Shown here: one piece after another, positions 53,268-64,000 of the stretch
Numbering within the stretch: position 1 is the stretch's first letter
Layout: every line of letters starts with the position of its first letter
Assembly: GCF_014805685.1 (NCBI RefSeq)
Contig: NC_060890.1
Location: forward strand, 24,922,000-24,985,999
Direction of reading: 5' to 3'
DNA length: 64,000 nt
Source: Silurus meridionalis
Lineage: Eukaryota > Chordata > Actinopteri > Siluriformes > Siluridae
Position numbers and translations under genes: made by a program
Notes under the pieces: generated by a model
Databases searched by the model: none
What the model was told of the DNA's origin: nothing
Seen by the model: only the letters and a program-made list of their open reading frames with translations

Positions 53268-56200
53268 TCACTGTGTGTTACTGTTACCGAACTGTACAAC
53301 CTGGACTAAACACAATCATCACTCATCTCGATCCACTCCACCACCATTTATATATTTATTATTATTTATACACGCACCTTATATTCAGTATAATGTTTAC
53401 ATGCTGTCTTTTGCACCTTTTATACTACAGTATAATGTTTACATGCTGTCTTTGCACCTCCTTGCTGCTGTTTTTTTGCACTACATTGCTCTGTTCTGTT
53501 TGTACTTTCTCCTGGGTATAGTTTTTACATTCACCTCACACAGTACTGTATATGTAAGTATACAGTAGGTTTACTAGTCGGCGCTATACTTGGTTTTTGT
53601 CTTTTGTCTTGTCTTGTGTTGTCTGTCTGCACTCTGTCTGTCTGTACTGTTCTTTTGTCTGCACTGTTTGCACCAGGCTGCACTCGATGCACTTTATGTT
53701 GTTTTGTTGTTTAGTGTAGCACCAGGGTTCCGGAGGAACGTTGTTTCGTTTTTACTGTGTACTGTGTACCACTGTGTATAGTAAAAATGACAATAAAAGC
53801 CTCTTGACTTGACTTGACTTCAGTAACTTAGTTAATTTTACTTATTTTAAATGAACCTTATAAATGAGAAATAAATGCATCCCAGGACAAATTCTGCTCT
53901 TTTAATAATTGTATATCCCAAACGGAAAACACAGGGTACATTCAGCTAAAGTTGTTATTAAGAGTGAAGGTTAATTTTCTTCATGGGGCAAACTTTCACC
54001 CCAATGCAAAATAAGTTGTTTTATACTAACGAGTAATTAGTTTGTGTAAGATGTTGAATGAAGAAGTGTACACTCTGTTGTGTTTTCTGACCTTGCTGTC
54101 GTCCTTCAGTAAGGACCAGGTGATAAACTCGAGCAGTGGCATCAAAGAAACCAGTTTTTTCTTCCTCAGGCCGAGCAGATGAAGCATCTGAGCCAGCTCA
54201 TCTCCCAGCATGCCACAGCTCTGAGTGGGAACAAGTGATCAGTTTGGGATATTTGCCACATTAACTGCCGTGTTAGAGTTATAATGACCTGTACAGCTGC
54301 CAAGACTAACAGAAAGGAGTGAAGTAATTCATTACTGAGTAACTCAGTATACAGGTGAAGGGTTTCTTTAGGATATCTTTCATCTCGCTAACCTCTGACA
54401 CACTCTGCAGCTCTTTGGCCCACTCCATGACTCTCTGCTGCACCACTTCTCCATGCTGTTCCTCCTTCTCCTCCTCCTCCTCCTTCTTCTTCTGCTCATC
54501 ATCCTCACTGCACCTGAATCTCTCCTGCAGCCATGGGCTCGCTTTAGATACCTAGTAGACATCAGGTCTGACATTAACATCATCACCAGCATCAGTTGTC
54601 CAGCAAAACAGCATCAAAAAATTCATGTAAAAAAGAAAGTGTGAAAAGCGAGGCTGGGGCTAATTTCTTCCAAGCTCGGTTTATACACTGATTCAGCCAA
54701 TCAGTGAAAGGCGTGTGGATCAGGTGATCACTCTGAGGGAAAAAATGTAATCTGGGATTTTTTTTTTTCCCTTATTTTTATTATACTTGGGTTCAGCATA
54801 AGTGCACCTAAATATGTATATATATAATATAATATAATATAATATAATATAATATTTTTTTAACAAATAAAAATTACCATCTAAATATGCTAAATAAATG
54901 CATGATTTAAGAAAATACAGAATAGAAACAAGTCAATTTTACTTAATTTAACACAGGATTTAAAGTAAAAACAAGATCTCTATTAAAATCAAGATCATGC
55001 ATACATGCGTATTGTCAACAGTTATAGTAAATAAATATTGTCTTGTAACACGCAGAATTTATGATGCGAAAGCAAAAGCAAAATCATTATTTGCTGCTTC
55101 TCCAAACACAAACTCATTGCACCATAAAACATTAATGAATGTATTTTGTCGTCACTGAACACTGAAAAAAATTCAAGATGAGAAACCAAACTACAGAACA
55201 ACAAAAAGAGTTTTATAATTTCTTATTAGTTTATATGTGATAATATCCTGAGCAGCTGCATCACTGCCTGGTTTGGAAACTGCACTGATCAAAAGACCCT
55301 ACAGAGGATAGTGAGGACGGCCGAGAAGATCATTGGAGTCTCTCTTCCCTCTATTACAACATTAAAACCACACACTGCATCCGCAAAGCCAACAACATTG
55401 TGGACGACCCCACACACCCCTTACACACATCCCTCACACACACCCCTCACACACACTCTTCACCCCTCTACCATCAGGTAGGTACAGAAGTATTCTGGTC
55501 CTCACATCCAGACCATTTAACAGTTTCTTCCCTCAACCCACAGAACTGAACTCACATTCACACTCAATACACCCATATTATATTTTAACCATATTATAAC
55601 TGTTTACATGCTTTTCTGCACTTCTCCATTGCTGTTCTTGCTGTTTTACACACATTTTGTGTTTAAGTTTGCAAAAAAACGCTTGTTAATAGTTCTCTCT
55701 TTTTGCACATTGTACTATTGAACACAGTGCTATTATGTGTCTTGTGTCCCACACTGTCTTGTATTGTCTTTTTGTCCTGCACTGTTTGAACTCGGTTGTG
55801 CACCAGGCACTTTAAGTGGCGAGGACACTTACTTCAGATCTGATCCCTCACCTGGTCGACACTCTTCAGCTCATCAGCCCATTGCAGGATGAGTTTGCGG
55901 CTCTCCTCCAGACTGCGCTCGGTTCGAGGGTCTTCCTGTCGATCACCTGAAGCACGTTCGTCTCGGCCGTCTCCTCCCTTCTGAAATCGCACAACAAACA
56001 CACGCATCTAGTCAAGTCAAGTCAAGTTTATTTCTATAGCGCTTTTCACAACAGACATTGTCTCAAAGCAGCTTTACAGAATTTAACAGTGTAGGTGAAT
56101 GGTGTGAATTTGTCCCTGATGAGCAGCCGTGGCGACTGTGGCAAGGAAAAACTCCCTTAGATGTAATGAGGAAGAAACCTTGAGAGGAACCAGACTCAAA

Positions 56201-59200
56201 AGGCGAACCCATCCTCACTTGGGTGACATCAAGAGTTTGATCATAAATCTTACAACCCTACAGAACACTGGAGAGAGAGAACTAACATGATTACTGAAGT
56301 ATAAGATTATAAGTGATGTTCTTTCTACAGTCTTTGGTATAAAACTAGGAGCTACTGAGCTCAACATTTGTGATCTTTACAGATCCAGCATCAGCTTCTC
56401 CATGCCAGAGCCTTTAAACACTCCAGGAGGTCCAATGTCAAAACCACACATGTAGTGGGATCCAATTGGCACTGGAACATCTCTAGATGGTTCGGGATGT
56501 TTGCGAGTTCGGCATCTACTTCTTCAAAGGTCCATAATCTTCAGGAGGTGGGACGTGACTGGAGCTGGCCAAACCTCAGGGTGTCTCGGGATGGGGAGAG
56601 AAAGAGAAGCAGTGGAGAGGAATTAGCGTAGCTGCTGTTCATGATAATGTGCATGTGATCAGATGTTCTGGAGCACAAGGTTATGATGTGAGATTTATGT
56701 TATGTGTAGGCTTTGCTAAAAAGATATGTTTTTAATCTACACTTAAACTGGGAGAGTGTGTCTGAGTGTGTAGGAGCTATTCTAGGAACTACAAGAAGTC
56801 CAATATTTTTGCATCTGTACATTAATGTTATGTTTTTGGTTCAATTCTCCGGAAATTACCACATTATTTATTTATCTGTCTCTCTCTTTCACGATGTTTT
56901 TCTCAAACATGTCTCTTGAAAACGTGACTCGGGGATCAGAATTAGAAAAGTCTCATTTATATAGATAGAGAAATCCTCTTTTCATAATCAGCATGTTCAG
57001 CTTTTATACAACCACCAGATCATAAACGACGATATCAGTTCAGTGTCTCCAGCGAGACGGTTTATAGGTCAACTGTCATTGCACGCGAGCAATAAATGAT
57101 ACGCTCTGTTAATAAAACAGGTTTAACTGCTGAATAAAATATTCTTCTTCTTCTTTCATACTACTTTCGGTCACCACAGCAGATAATCTTTCTTTATATC
57201 ACTCTGTCCTTTACATCTGACCGCCTGCATGTCTTCCTTCATCACATCAATAATCTTCCTCCTTCCTTCTTCCTATATAAATGCAATTTCCTTGCAAGTA
57301 CTTTTATGGACCCATAGAGAACAATAATCCTTATACAGTTCTCAAACAAGCTACAGTTAGTTCAGAATGCGTCAGCAAGAGTTCTTACAAGGTCAAGAAA
57401 ATATGATCACATAACCCCAATCTTATCGTCCCTACATTGGCTTCCTGTTAAGTTTCGAATTGACTACAAACTATTACTTTTTACTTATAAAGCACTAAAT
57501 GGTTTGGCTCCCATGTATCTCTCCAGTCTTCTAACACGCTACAATCTGTCACGCTCCCTGAGATCTCAAAACTCTGGGCTTCTAGTAGTTCCTAGAATAG
57601 CAAAGTCCACTAAAGGTGGTAGAGCATTTTCACATTTAGCTCCTAAACTCTGGAATAGTCTTCCTGACAGTGTTCGGGGCTCAGACACACTCTCCCAGTT
57701 TAAGTGCAGATTAAAAACGTATCTTTTTAGCAAAGCCTACACATAACACACATCACATCATAACCTTGTGCTCCAGAACATCTGATCACATGCACATTAT
57801 CAACTTGTGCTGTTAATATCATGAACAGCAGCTACGCTAATTCCTCTCCACTGCTTCTCTTTCTCTCCCCATCCCGAGACACCCTGAGGTTTGGCCAGCT
57901 CCAGTCACGTCCCACCTCATGAAGATTATGGACTTTAAAGAAGTAGATGCCGAACTCGCAAACATCCCGAACCATCTAGAGACGTACCAGTGCCATTTAA
58001 ATCCCACTACATGTGTGGAGTTTTGACATTGGCCCTCCTGGAGTGTTTAAAGGCTCTGGCATGGAGAAGCTGATGCTGGATCTGTGATGATCAGAAATGT
58101 TGAGCTCAGTAGCTCCTAGTTTTATACCAAAAACTGTAGAAAGAACATTTACTTATAATCTTATACTCCAGTGCTCATGTTAGTTCTCACTCTCCAGTGT
58201 TCTGTATTGTTGAAAGATTTATGATCAAACTCTTGATGTCACCCAAATGATGATGGGTTCCCCTTTTGAGTCTGGTTCCTCTCAAGGTTTCTTCCTCATA
58301 ACATCTAAGGGAGTTTTTCCTTGCCACAGTCACCACGGCTGCTCATCAGGGATAAATACACACCATTCACCTTCACTGTTAAATTCTGTAAAGCTGCTTT
58401 GAGACAATGTCTGTTGTGAAAAGCGCTGTAGAAATAAACTTGACTTGACTTCCTTTCTGGATGTCTAGGGCACTGGATATGGTCCATGTTCCTTCTCTTA
58501 ACGAACCCCTAATGATTTCTAGACCAATCAGAATTGAGAATTCAGCTGCACTGTGGCATACGACTTTAAACACTTTACTGCCTCAAGAAATAGTTACCCC
58601 AAATACACCATCATACATTGCTAGTAAAAAGTTAGACCTCTAAAATATGTCCTCTTGCCTAGCTAGCCATAAATACTCCGGTGCAGAAGATCATAATCCA
58701 GCATTAGTGTAAATACAGAGCGTAACTGATGGACCAAATGAAGAAGAGCAACACTAATAGGACATTTAGTGTGTTTTACTTTCAGTGTTTTTTTTCTTTA
58801 TCATTAAACAAATGCAAACAAATGAGATTCTTTTTTCTTTCTAAAGGTGAAATAAATATTCATCATTGTCTTATGTAGTTGTAGCTCGTGTGTAAGATCA
58901 TGAAGCTATGACTAATCTACCTGGTTAACCTTTAAGGAGAAAACTGAGAAATAATGAAATGAGGAACTGACGGGGAAAACCCCAGTCATGCATGATCAGC
59001 ATAGACCTTTAAGGATATGGATTTCCTGAAATAGGGGTCATGTGCTAGGGTTATTGCTCTGACTCACCATGCACACTCGTGCCACCTGTAGCTTCCAGTT
59101 GTTGAGAAAGTTGATGCACTGTTGCAGGCTGCGCAGGTCTTTCAGGCTCTGCTGATGATGTCTTTGCTACAGAGAACACAGACAAGGGCGTGGAAGAGAA

Positions 59201-60004
59201 GCCATTATATGACATTTACCAGGTAAAATATTCCAGTCAGATGTATTGCCATTAGATCACAAACTCTACAAAAATACTAAAATCTGATCTACATTAAAAA
59301 AGATTATGTCTGATTAAACTACATTTTTATAGACCTGGACATGTCCATGAAGTACGTTTTCTAGCTATTTCTGAAGGACCACAAATTGGTGGTGTCACAG
59401 ATCCACTCGAAAACGAGAGAGAACCACAAAACCTTTGTGACGACAGCTGACTGAACCATTAGAAACCACACTGAGCTCTTGCAATAACTTAAAGAATATC
59501 TATGATACCTTTCCAAACTTCCACTTTATCAGAGTTCCTTTAGAAACCTCTTCATTCGATTAACAAATATCTATGAGGTCACAGTCACCCTGATGTACCC
59601 GTCTAGACCTCAAACCCCCTGAATGATCTGAACCCCCTGGTTTCTCTGAAGCTCCTTGATGGATTTCTACAAGACTACGTTCCCCTTTGTAAGCCTCCTT
59701 AGATCCGAAACAGATCTTGACCAGAGGAAAGAGAAATCAGGGTCCCAGTGTTCACCTGTGTGCGTGAAGAGGTGCTCTTATTGTTCTTGAAATGGCTGCT
59801 GGGAGCCGAGCTGTGAACCTGAACCGTTTCTTCAGGAAGATTCCAGCGCACAGCACAGATCGAGTGGCTCTGCCCTTCCACGTTGGCCACGGGATTCAAT
59901 TCTGCCATGGACAGACGGATTATTACTATTATAGACAATGTTATTTTAATAATAGGAAACTTTGCATGCTTTAAGTTCAGGTATAATCAAAATATAAAAA
60001 ATAA

Positions 60005-60067
<63 letters not shown>

Positions 60068-60374
60068 TTATTTGTATTATTATTTTCAAGTTCGATTTTA
60101 TTTTATTATTAAAGGTGAAATAAATTTTCATGAAAACTAACTTTTTTTATCCTCTGGGCCTTTTCTATTTTCTCTCCAGGCAATAATGAGGATTGTTGCA
60201 TGTTTGATTTTTAGCCCATAATAGGAAAAAGCTCCGCCCACCCAGAATTCAAATCAAACTCAATACTCATATTTATTCTTTTGATATTTGACTTCATCTA
60301 TTTTCCTAACAAATGAATATAAATGTGCTTTATACATGTATTATATACGTATACTGTACATTTTAATAATAATT

Positions 60375-60422
<48 letters not shown>

Positions 60423-60550
60423 TAGTAGTAGTGTTATTATTATTATCATAATTTTTTTACACAGGAATTAAAAAACAAACGAAAACCCCAAAAGCTATCT
60501 TTCCAACTGTACAGAGTTTAATTTAGGATATAACATGTATAAATGTATAA

Positions 60551-60620
<70 letters not shown>

Positions 60621-60723
60621 TGTTATTTATACACTGAAGTTAATAGATATACAGTATGATATGAATATGTAACAGAAATCTAGTGTACGTACTCTGCGTT
60701 TTGTCTTTAAGAATCCCCTTCAT
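47651..60723 (-). CDS. coiled-coil plus PRY-SPRY (B30.2) protein without RING or B-box
   Basis: Coding exons in gene order: 60693-60723, 59756-59925, 59068-59166, 55852-55980, 54393-54551, 54092-54220, 49054-49105, 48405-48431, 48287-48313 and 47651-48183. All phases fit; 1356 nt, 451 residues, stop TAA. Residues 275-451 form a PRY-SPRY domain: [20 protein letters not shown], then YWEVDL, WRVGV, YWTLW and a VDYEEG block, as in TRIM and butyrophilin proteins. The two 27-nt exons before it are typical of TRIM genes. Upstream there is no RING or B-box but helical segments with repeated [10 protein letters not shown] and [10 protein letters not shown] motifs and an acidic [11 protein letters not shown] stretch. 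The start ATG at 60723 has A at -3; an in-frame alternative is MAELNP in the second coding exon. The partner and function are unknown; B30.2 domains usually recognise other proteins, often in innate immunity. Confidence 0.82.
48560..48850. repeat. GGTGTTCCAGGTGGTT-type degenerate minisatellite
   Basis: Imperfect units of about 30 bp (TTGGGTGTTCCAGGTGGTTT and TTTAAGGTGTTT variants) in an intron of the B30.2 gene. Confidence 0.85.
49106..50404 (-). other. intron of the B30.2 gene, AT-rich
   Basis: No gene. (AC)n at 49715-49748; from 49800 very AT-rich sequence with many ATTTATT runs, into which the LINE at 50412 inserted. Confidence 0.6.
50412..53818 (+). mobile_element. L2/CR1-like LINE with target-site duplication, inactive
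   Basis: About 3.4 kb. A 7-bp TTCAGTA flanks it (50405-50411 and 53819-53825). An APE endonuclease region lies at about 50600-51230 ([33 protein letters not shown]) and a reverse transcriptase at about 51830-52900 ([38 protein letters not shown] at 52519). Frame changes occur near 51770, 52065, 52345 and 53000. The 3' end is a TTGACTTGACTTGACTT tail after AATAAAAGCC. It inserted in an intron of the B30.2 gene, opposite to the gene. Confidence 0.93.
50425..53155 (+). pseudogene. LINE endonuclease-reverse transcriptase pseudogene
   Basis: Three overlapping frames (50425-51828, 51777-52526 and 52444-53154) carry one LINE polyprotein. The endonuclease comes first and has an Arg-rich start ([15 protein letters not shown]). 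The reverse transcriptase follows with its catalytic Asp pair in FADD, then the typical [18 protein letters not shown] and [16 protein letters not shown] ending. At least four small indels break it. No function is expected. Confidence 0.92.
53819..54091 (-). other. intron of the B30.2 gene, no feature seen
   Basis: Short unique sequence between the LINE and the exon at 54092-54220. Confidence 0.6.
55238..55825 (+). mobile_element. LINE 3' fragment, same family as the 50.4-kb element
   Basis: Begins CCTGAGCAGCTGCATCACTG and matches the element at 50412-53818 from about 52900 onward (CTACAGAGGATAGTGAGGAC, ACACTGCATCCGCAAAGCC, TACCATCAGG). It lacks the TTGAC tail. It is 5'-truncated and decayed, between two exons of the B30.2 gene. 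Confidence 0.85.
56010..56806 (-). mobile_element. LINE 3' end, inverted arm 1
   Basis: It runs from the tail (AGTCAAGTCAAGTCAAGTTT) inward through AGCGCTTTTCACAACAGACA and GAGGAAGAAACCTTGAGAGG to the reverse-transcriptase C-terminus (read on the - strand: [20 protein letters not shown]). A deletion of about 80 bp lies near 56772 before homology resumes. It is the inverse of 57570-58453, in the same intron of the B30.2 gene. Confidence 0.88.
57300..58453 (+). mobile_element. LINE 3' end, inverted arm 2, with reverse-transcriptase C-terminus
   Basis: From about 57340 it encodes the LINE tail domain (QLVQNAS-type start, [42 protein letters not shown]), ending at the TAA at 57744. The 3' UTR follows (CTCAAGGTTTCTTCCTCATA, GCTGCTTTGAGACAATGTC) with an ACTTGACTTGACTT tail. 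The 5' part is missing. It pairs with arm 1 as an inverted repeat. Confidence 0.88.
58454..59067 (-). other. intron of the B30.2 gene, no feature seen
   Basis: Unique sequence. Short open frames have no recognisable domain. Confidence 0.55.
60007..60614. repeat. (AAT)n/(ATT)n palindromic and (TA)n microsatellites
   Basis: (AAT)n runs into (ATT)n at 60007-60065, forming a perfect snap-back. (AAT)n recurs at about 60378-60422 and (TA)n at 60557-60614. All lie in the first coding intron of the B30.2 gene. Confidence 0.92.
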
Positions 60724-60963
60724 CTTGTGCACTTTGAGAAGTTCTCCTAAAATATAAATAAATAAACGTTTCATTTACATGTTGCACATATGATATATAA
60801 AGTATAACGCATGCATGTCCTACATGATATTATATTTAGACATATAGACACATACTGGATTTGACATTATAGAGTGTTTTAGATAAAGAACTTCTGCATT
60901 CATGAAACACTTGATTTTCTGCATTTCTGCTCTGTGAGAAGCGAAACTCCCAGCAGGACTCAC

Positions 60964-61065
60964 CTGTACTGTGTGACGAGGCAGGGGTTGTGTCAGGTCG
61001 AGGTGGCAGGAGAAGAAGAGCGAATGATCTCTCCGGTCTTGAGATTTTGTCTTTGAGCAGTGTGC
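60964..61065 (-). other. probable non-coding first exon of the B30.2 gene
   Basis: GC-rich sequence ending in a good donor (ACAG then GTGAGT at 60963). It contains no ATG on the - strand. The next exon (60693-60746) has the start codon. The 5' limit is inferred from the TATA-like box. Confidence 0.55.
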
Positions 61066-61090
61066 AGCGCTGTGTGAACTCTGGACCTGT

Positions 61091-61099
61091 TTTATAATC
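61091..61099 (-). promoter_or_regulatory. TATA-like box of the B30.2 gene
   Basis: ATTATAAAA on the - strand. Usual spacing puts the start of transcription near 61065, giving a first exon of about 100 nt. Position-based inference. Confidence 0.4.
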
Positions 61100-61308
61100 C
61101 TGGTTTATTCATGCGTGAGAATCGCCTGCACTTCACTTATCTAACGTGTCATAAGACTCACAGGGCCGGAGCAGATTTACTGGAAAAGACAAGAGGTAAT
61201 TCCCATAACACGTTTGTAAAAAAAAAAAAAAAAAAGCAGTAAGGCAGCTCTGAATGGGTTTAACAGCAGCAAATAAGCTGACCTTAAATATACTGCATAC
61301 ACTTATTA

Positions 61309-61517
61309 TATCGGCAAAAGTATTGGGACACCTAGTTTTTCCAGCCATACTCAACTGTTACCACCAACTTGAAGGCACACAACTGTATAAGATGTCTTCA
61401 GCATGAAAAGATACGTTTTACATGGGCTGGAATGGAACATCTTTCCACTTTCCACATCTTTTAACTTTCATACAACAATAAGGACACTTAATAATCCATA
61501 TCCTTCTCTTCCTGTGA

Positions 61518-61559
<42 letters not shown>

Positions 61560-62330
61560 AGTCGAGTTAAACATGCTCCTGAGGCTCCAGTGACCACTGT
61601 CCGTGGATCTTCCCACTTCGTCCAGGTCTGCGCCTGGATAGTGTTCTCTTTGACTGGAGGCGACTCTGTGCAGCTCGGGACGGTTTCTCATCAACACCTT
61701 GGGTGGTTCCATGAAATTCGGGAGTAAGAACAGGAGTTTTGAGGATGATTGGACTGTAGTTAATGTCAACAGTCTCCTACACTGACTCAGGAATACAGTT
61801 CACTTCTGATCATCATCACTGTACCCCACAACATTGTATATATGCTTCAAATGGACATTTGGTGCAACCCAGATGAGGATGGGTTCCCTCTTGAGTCTGG
61901 TTCCTCTCAAGGTTTCTTCCTTATGCCATCTCGGGGAGTTTTTCCTTGCCACAGTTGCTCATCAGGGACAAACTTACTTATAAAGAACATATTTACTTTT
62001 AATCACCACATTATCTGTGTAAAGCTGCTTTGAGACAATGTTCATTGTTAAAAGCGCTTTACAAATAAAAATGAATTGAATTGAACATCTCCTGCTATAA
62101 AGGTTTGACTGATCTCATCCCTGATGAACCCCAGGCCTCTTCACCTCACCTACATAAGTACCTAATAACACACTTGTGTCTAAATGAATCTCACACATGT
62201 TCCAACAAAATCGAGAGAGAACATCTTCCCAGAAGAGTGGAGGTTATTATGGCTACTCAATGTAGAATGGGATGTTCAGAATTAGGCACATAGCAATTTT
62301 ATGCTCAGGTGTCCACATACTTTTGCCCCT
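61309..62330. mobile_element. MITE family B, copy 5, split by a LINE insertion
   Basis: The left part (61309-61442, with GGCAAAAGTATTGGGACACC) and the right part (62083-62330, with CTTCCCAGAAGAGTGGAGGT and CAGGTGTCCACATACTTTTG) together make one element. The halves are separated by 640 bp flanked by an 8-bp GAACATCT (61435-61442 and 62083-62090). Confidence 0.82.
61443..62082 (+). mobile_element. 5'-truncated LINE insertion within the MITE
   Basis: Contains (CT)n at 61521-61558 and then the LINE 3' UTR (GATGAGGATGGGTTCCCTCT, CTCAAGGTTTCTTCCTTATG, AAAGCTGCTTTGAGACAATG). It ends in an AAATGAATTGAATTGAA tail, flanked by the GAACATCT duplication. Confidence 0.8.
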
Positions 62331-62467
62331 TTTATATATACATTTTTATAATGTGTGTAGATGGAGCACGATTTCAAGTCTATTATCATGATATACTAAT
62401 TAACAATTAATAAAGCTTGGGACGTCTTTGCTCATATATGGACGCCAGAGGCATTTACGTTCCCGGG

Positions 62468-62640
62468 ATTTGGCAGATCCAAAAACGCCTTATTATCTCA
62501 TTCATACAACCGAGCATTTGAGGGTCTTTGCACAGGGGCCCGGCGATGCCAAGTTAGTGCTGATGTGATTTGAACTTATAACCTTCTGATCAGAAATCCA
62601 AGATCTTAACCCCTGAGCTATCACTTCCCCGAGCTACAGT
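62468..62640 (-). repeat. tRNA-derived SINE, near full length
   Basis: On the - strand it begins GGGGAAGTGATAGCTCAGGG (A-box-like TAGCTCAGGGG), then GGTTATAAGTTCAAATC (B-box-like), GGGCCCCTGTGCAAAGACCC and a 3' TTTTTGGATCTGCCAAATCC. It is diverged. Fragments of the same family lie at 2845-3500 and 36430-36510. Confidence 0.72.
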
Positions 62641-63619
62641 ACGATGACATGGATGTCCTATTCAGGTCACTGCATAAGTTGCAGACGTGGCAGAAATAAC
62701 TGTGCTCTTGTTGCTTGAAAAAATCAAAAGTGTGTAATGTTTTTAATGATTCAGCACCTATGTTTTCCTCCTGCTCTTACTGTAAATGTAAAGCAAGCGA
62801 GGAACACCTAGATGACATTATCCAAAGGCGGTTCCTTGATTAGTAACTGCAGTCAGTTATGTAACAACGCCGGTGTGATCTTTGCTCTAGTTTCTGTTTT
62901 CTTAATGAAACGTACATGAAATATATCCTATTAAAATATTCCAATGTGAAATTGAGATCTTTTCGCTTCACCCTAGCATTCTTATGTGTCTAAAACATTG
63001 CATTTGGAAATGTTATATGGTGATATATTTAAAAATAAATCTCCATTACAGGTATAATACAAGCTGAATCGGAATGCACTGTATCACTCATACAAATTAA
63101 CATTAATACATATTGAATACATATCAGTGTTAATACCTACGATTCTTTTATTTTTTTCACTTTTTTTTCCCACTCTGTGTGAGTTTCAACTGTGTGAGTG
63201 AGACTGTGTGTGTCCACACGAAACCCCCACCACACCTTCTCACACATGCAGTGAATCAGCCACTATCTCTGTTATTGTAGGCTAAATTAATAAAACCTCA
63301 TTCCACTCTCTGATTCTGGGCTCTGATTGGTCAGAAAGGTGTGGATTAGTTTTCCATAACAGCATCTCAGTTTACACAGGTTTATGTTAATGCTTAATTC
63401 TGATACGGTATCGTTCCAGGGTAAGAAGTCTGGTCGATCTAAACCTGATAGTAAACTCGTTCAACAGGCGCAAGAATATTTGTGTAATTTCGATGCAATA
63501 TTTTTGCTCAAGCCTTTGAATTAAAGCTATTTGGTTATACAGTGTCCAAATACTTACGAACCGGGGTGTATGTTTACACCGAGAATCAAATATACAATTT
63601 ACATTTAGATCAACATGTT
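62641..63619. other. intergenic sequence, no feature seen
   Basis: Unique AT-moderate sequence without recognisable exon, RNA gene or repeat. Confidence 0.55.
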
Positions 63620-64000
63620 TTTACAGTTTATATATATATATATATATATAAACATTTATTTTAAAAAAAGTTTATAAGTTTATAATGTATTATAATAATA
63701 TTTTTTGTATATTTTAAATATTATAATACATATAAATATTTATAAATAAATATAAACATTTATTTAAATAAATGTTTATTTATAAATATTTATATGTATT
63801 ATAATATTTTTGGTATATTTTAAATATTATAATACATATAATTATTTATAAATAAACTTTTTATAATATAATATATAAATATTTATAAATAAATACAAAC
63901 TTTTATTTAAATAAATGTTTATTTATAAATATTTATATGTATTATAATATTTTTTGTATATTTTAAATATTATAATACATATAATTATTTATAAATAAAC
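63620..64000. repeat. AT-rich palindromic tandem repeat at the window edge
   Basis: A block with AAACATTTATTTAAATAAAT and TTTATAAATATTTATATGTA and its inverse is repeated about every 130 bp and continues past the window end. A (TA)n run lies at 63630-63650. Confidence 0.85.

Noticed and set aside
57504..57746. Independent short protein-coding gene
   Set aside because: It is the C-terminal end of a LINE reverse transcriptase, followed by the LINE 3' UTR and tail.

Overview
The window is nuclear DNA from a vertebrate, almost certainly a teleost fish. It has GT-AG introns, vertebrate-type genes, very dense dinucleotide and tetranucleotide microsatellites, many Tc1/mariner and hAT-like elements, an L2-like and an RTE-like LINE, and a tRNA-derived SINE whose 3' end matches a family common in fish. 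An otophysan such as a catfish is my guess from the repeat mix; no single sequence proves it. No bacterial, plasmid, phage or CRISPR feature is present.

Left part (1-4.3 kb, + strand): the last six exons of hdlbp (vigilin), covering the final two KH domains and the C-terminus. It ends tail-to-tail with the next gene. Between them (4.3-9.8 kb) lie a decayed Tc1 element and a nearly complete Tc1/mariner element with a dead transposase.

Middle part (9.8-33.4 kb, - strand): a complete 29-exon neurl4 gene (six neuralized repeats plus a Cys-rich C-terminus). All internal splice phases agree, but the last exon needs one extra base to stay in frame. Its introns hold a 31-bp minisatellite of about 960 bp, a 1.2-kb GGAA/GAAT array, an endonuclease-only RTE LINE fragment, several MITEs and a pogo/Tigger remnant. 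A GAT-rich array sits just outside its first exon.

Right part (34.7-61.1 kb): three genes whose products look immune-related. They are a two-Ig type I membrane protein (- strand), a type II C-type lectin with a lysine inside its membrane segment (+ strand), and a coiled-coil/B30.2 (PRY-SPRY) protein without RING or B-box (- strand). The introns of the last gene carry a 3.4-kb L2-like LINE with a 7-bp target duplication and a pair of inverted LINE 3' ends. The window finishes (61-64 kb) in nested repeats and AT-rich palindromic DNA.

HDLBP is an RNA-binding protein and NEURL4 a centrosomal HERC2/CP110 partner; no joint pathway with each other or with the receptor genes is implied. The lectin and Ig receptor could both be adaptor-coupled leukocyte receptors; that is inference. 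I found no convincing new multi-gene system. The best leads are splice-related oddities in neurl4 and hdlbp, the basic residues in the two receptor membrane segments, the RING-less B30.2 gene, and the nested and inverted retroelements.
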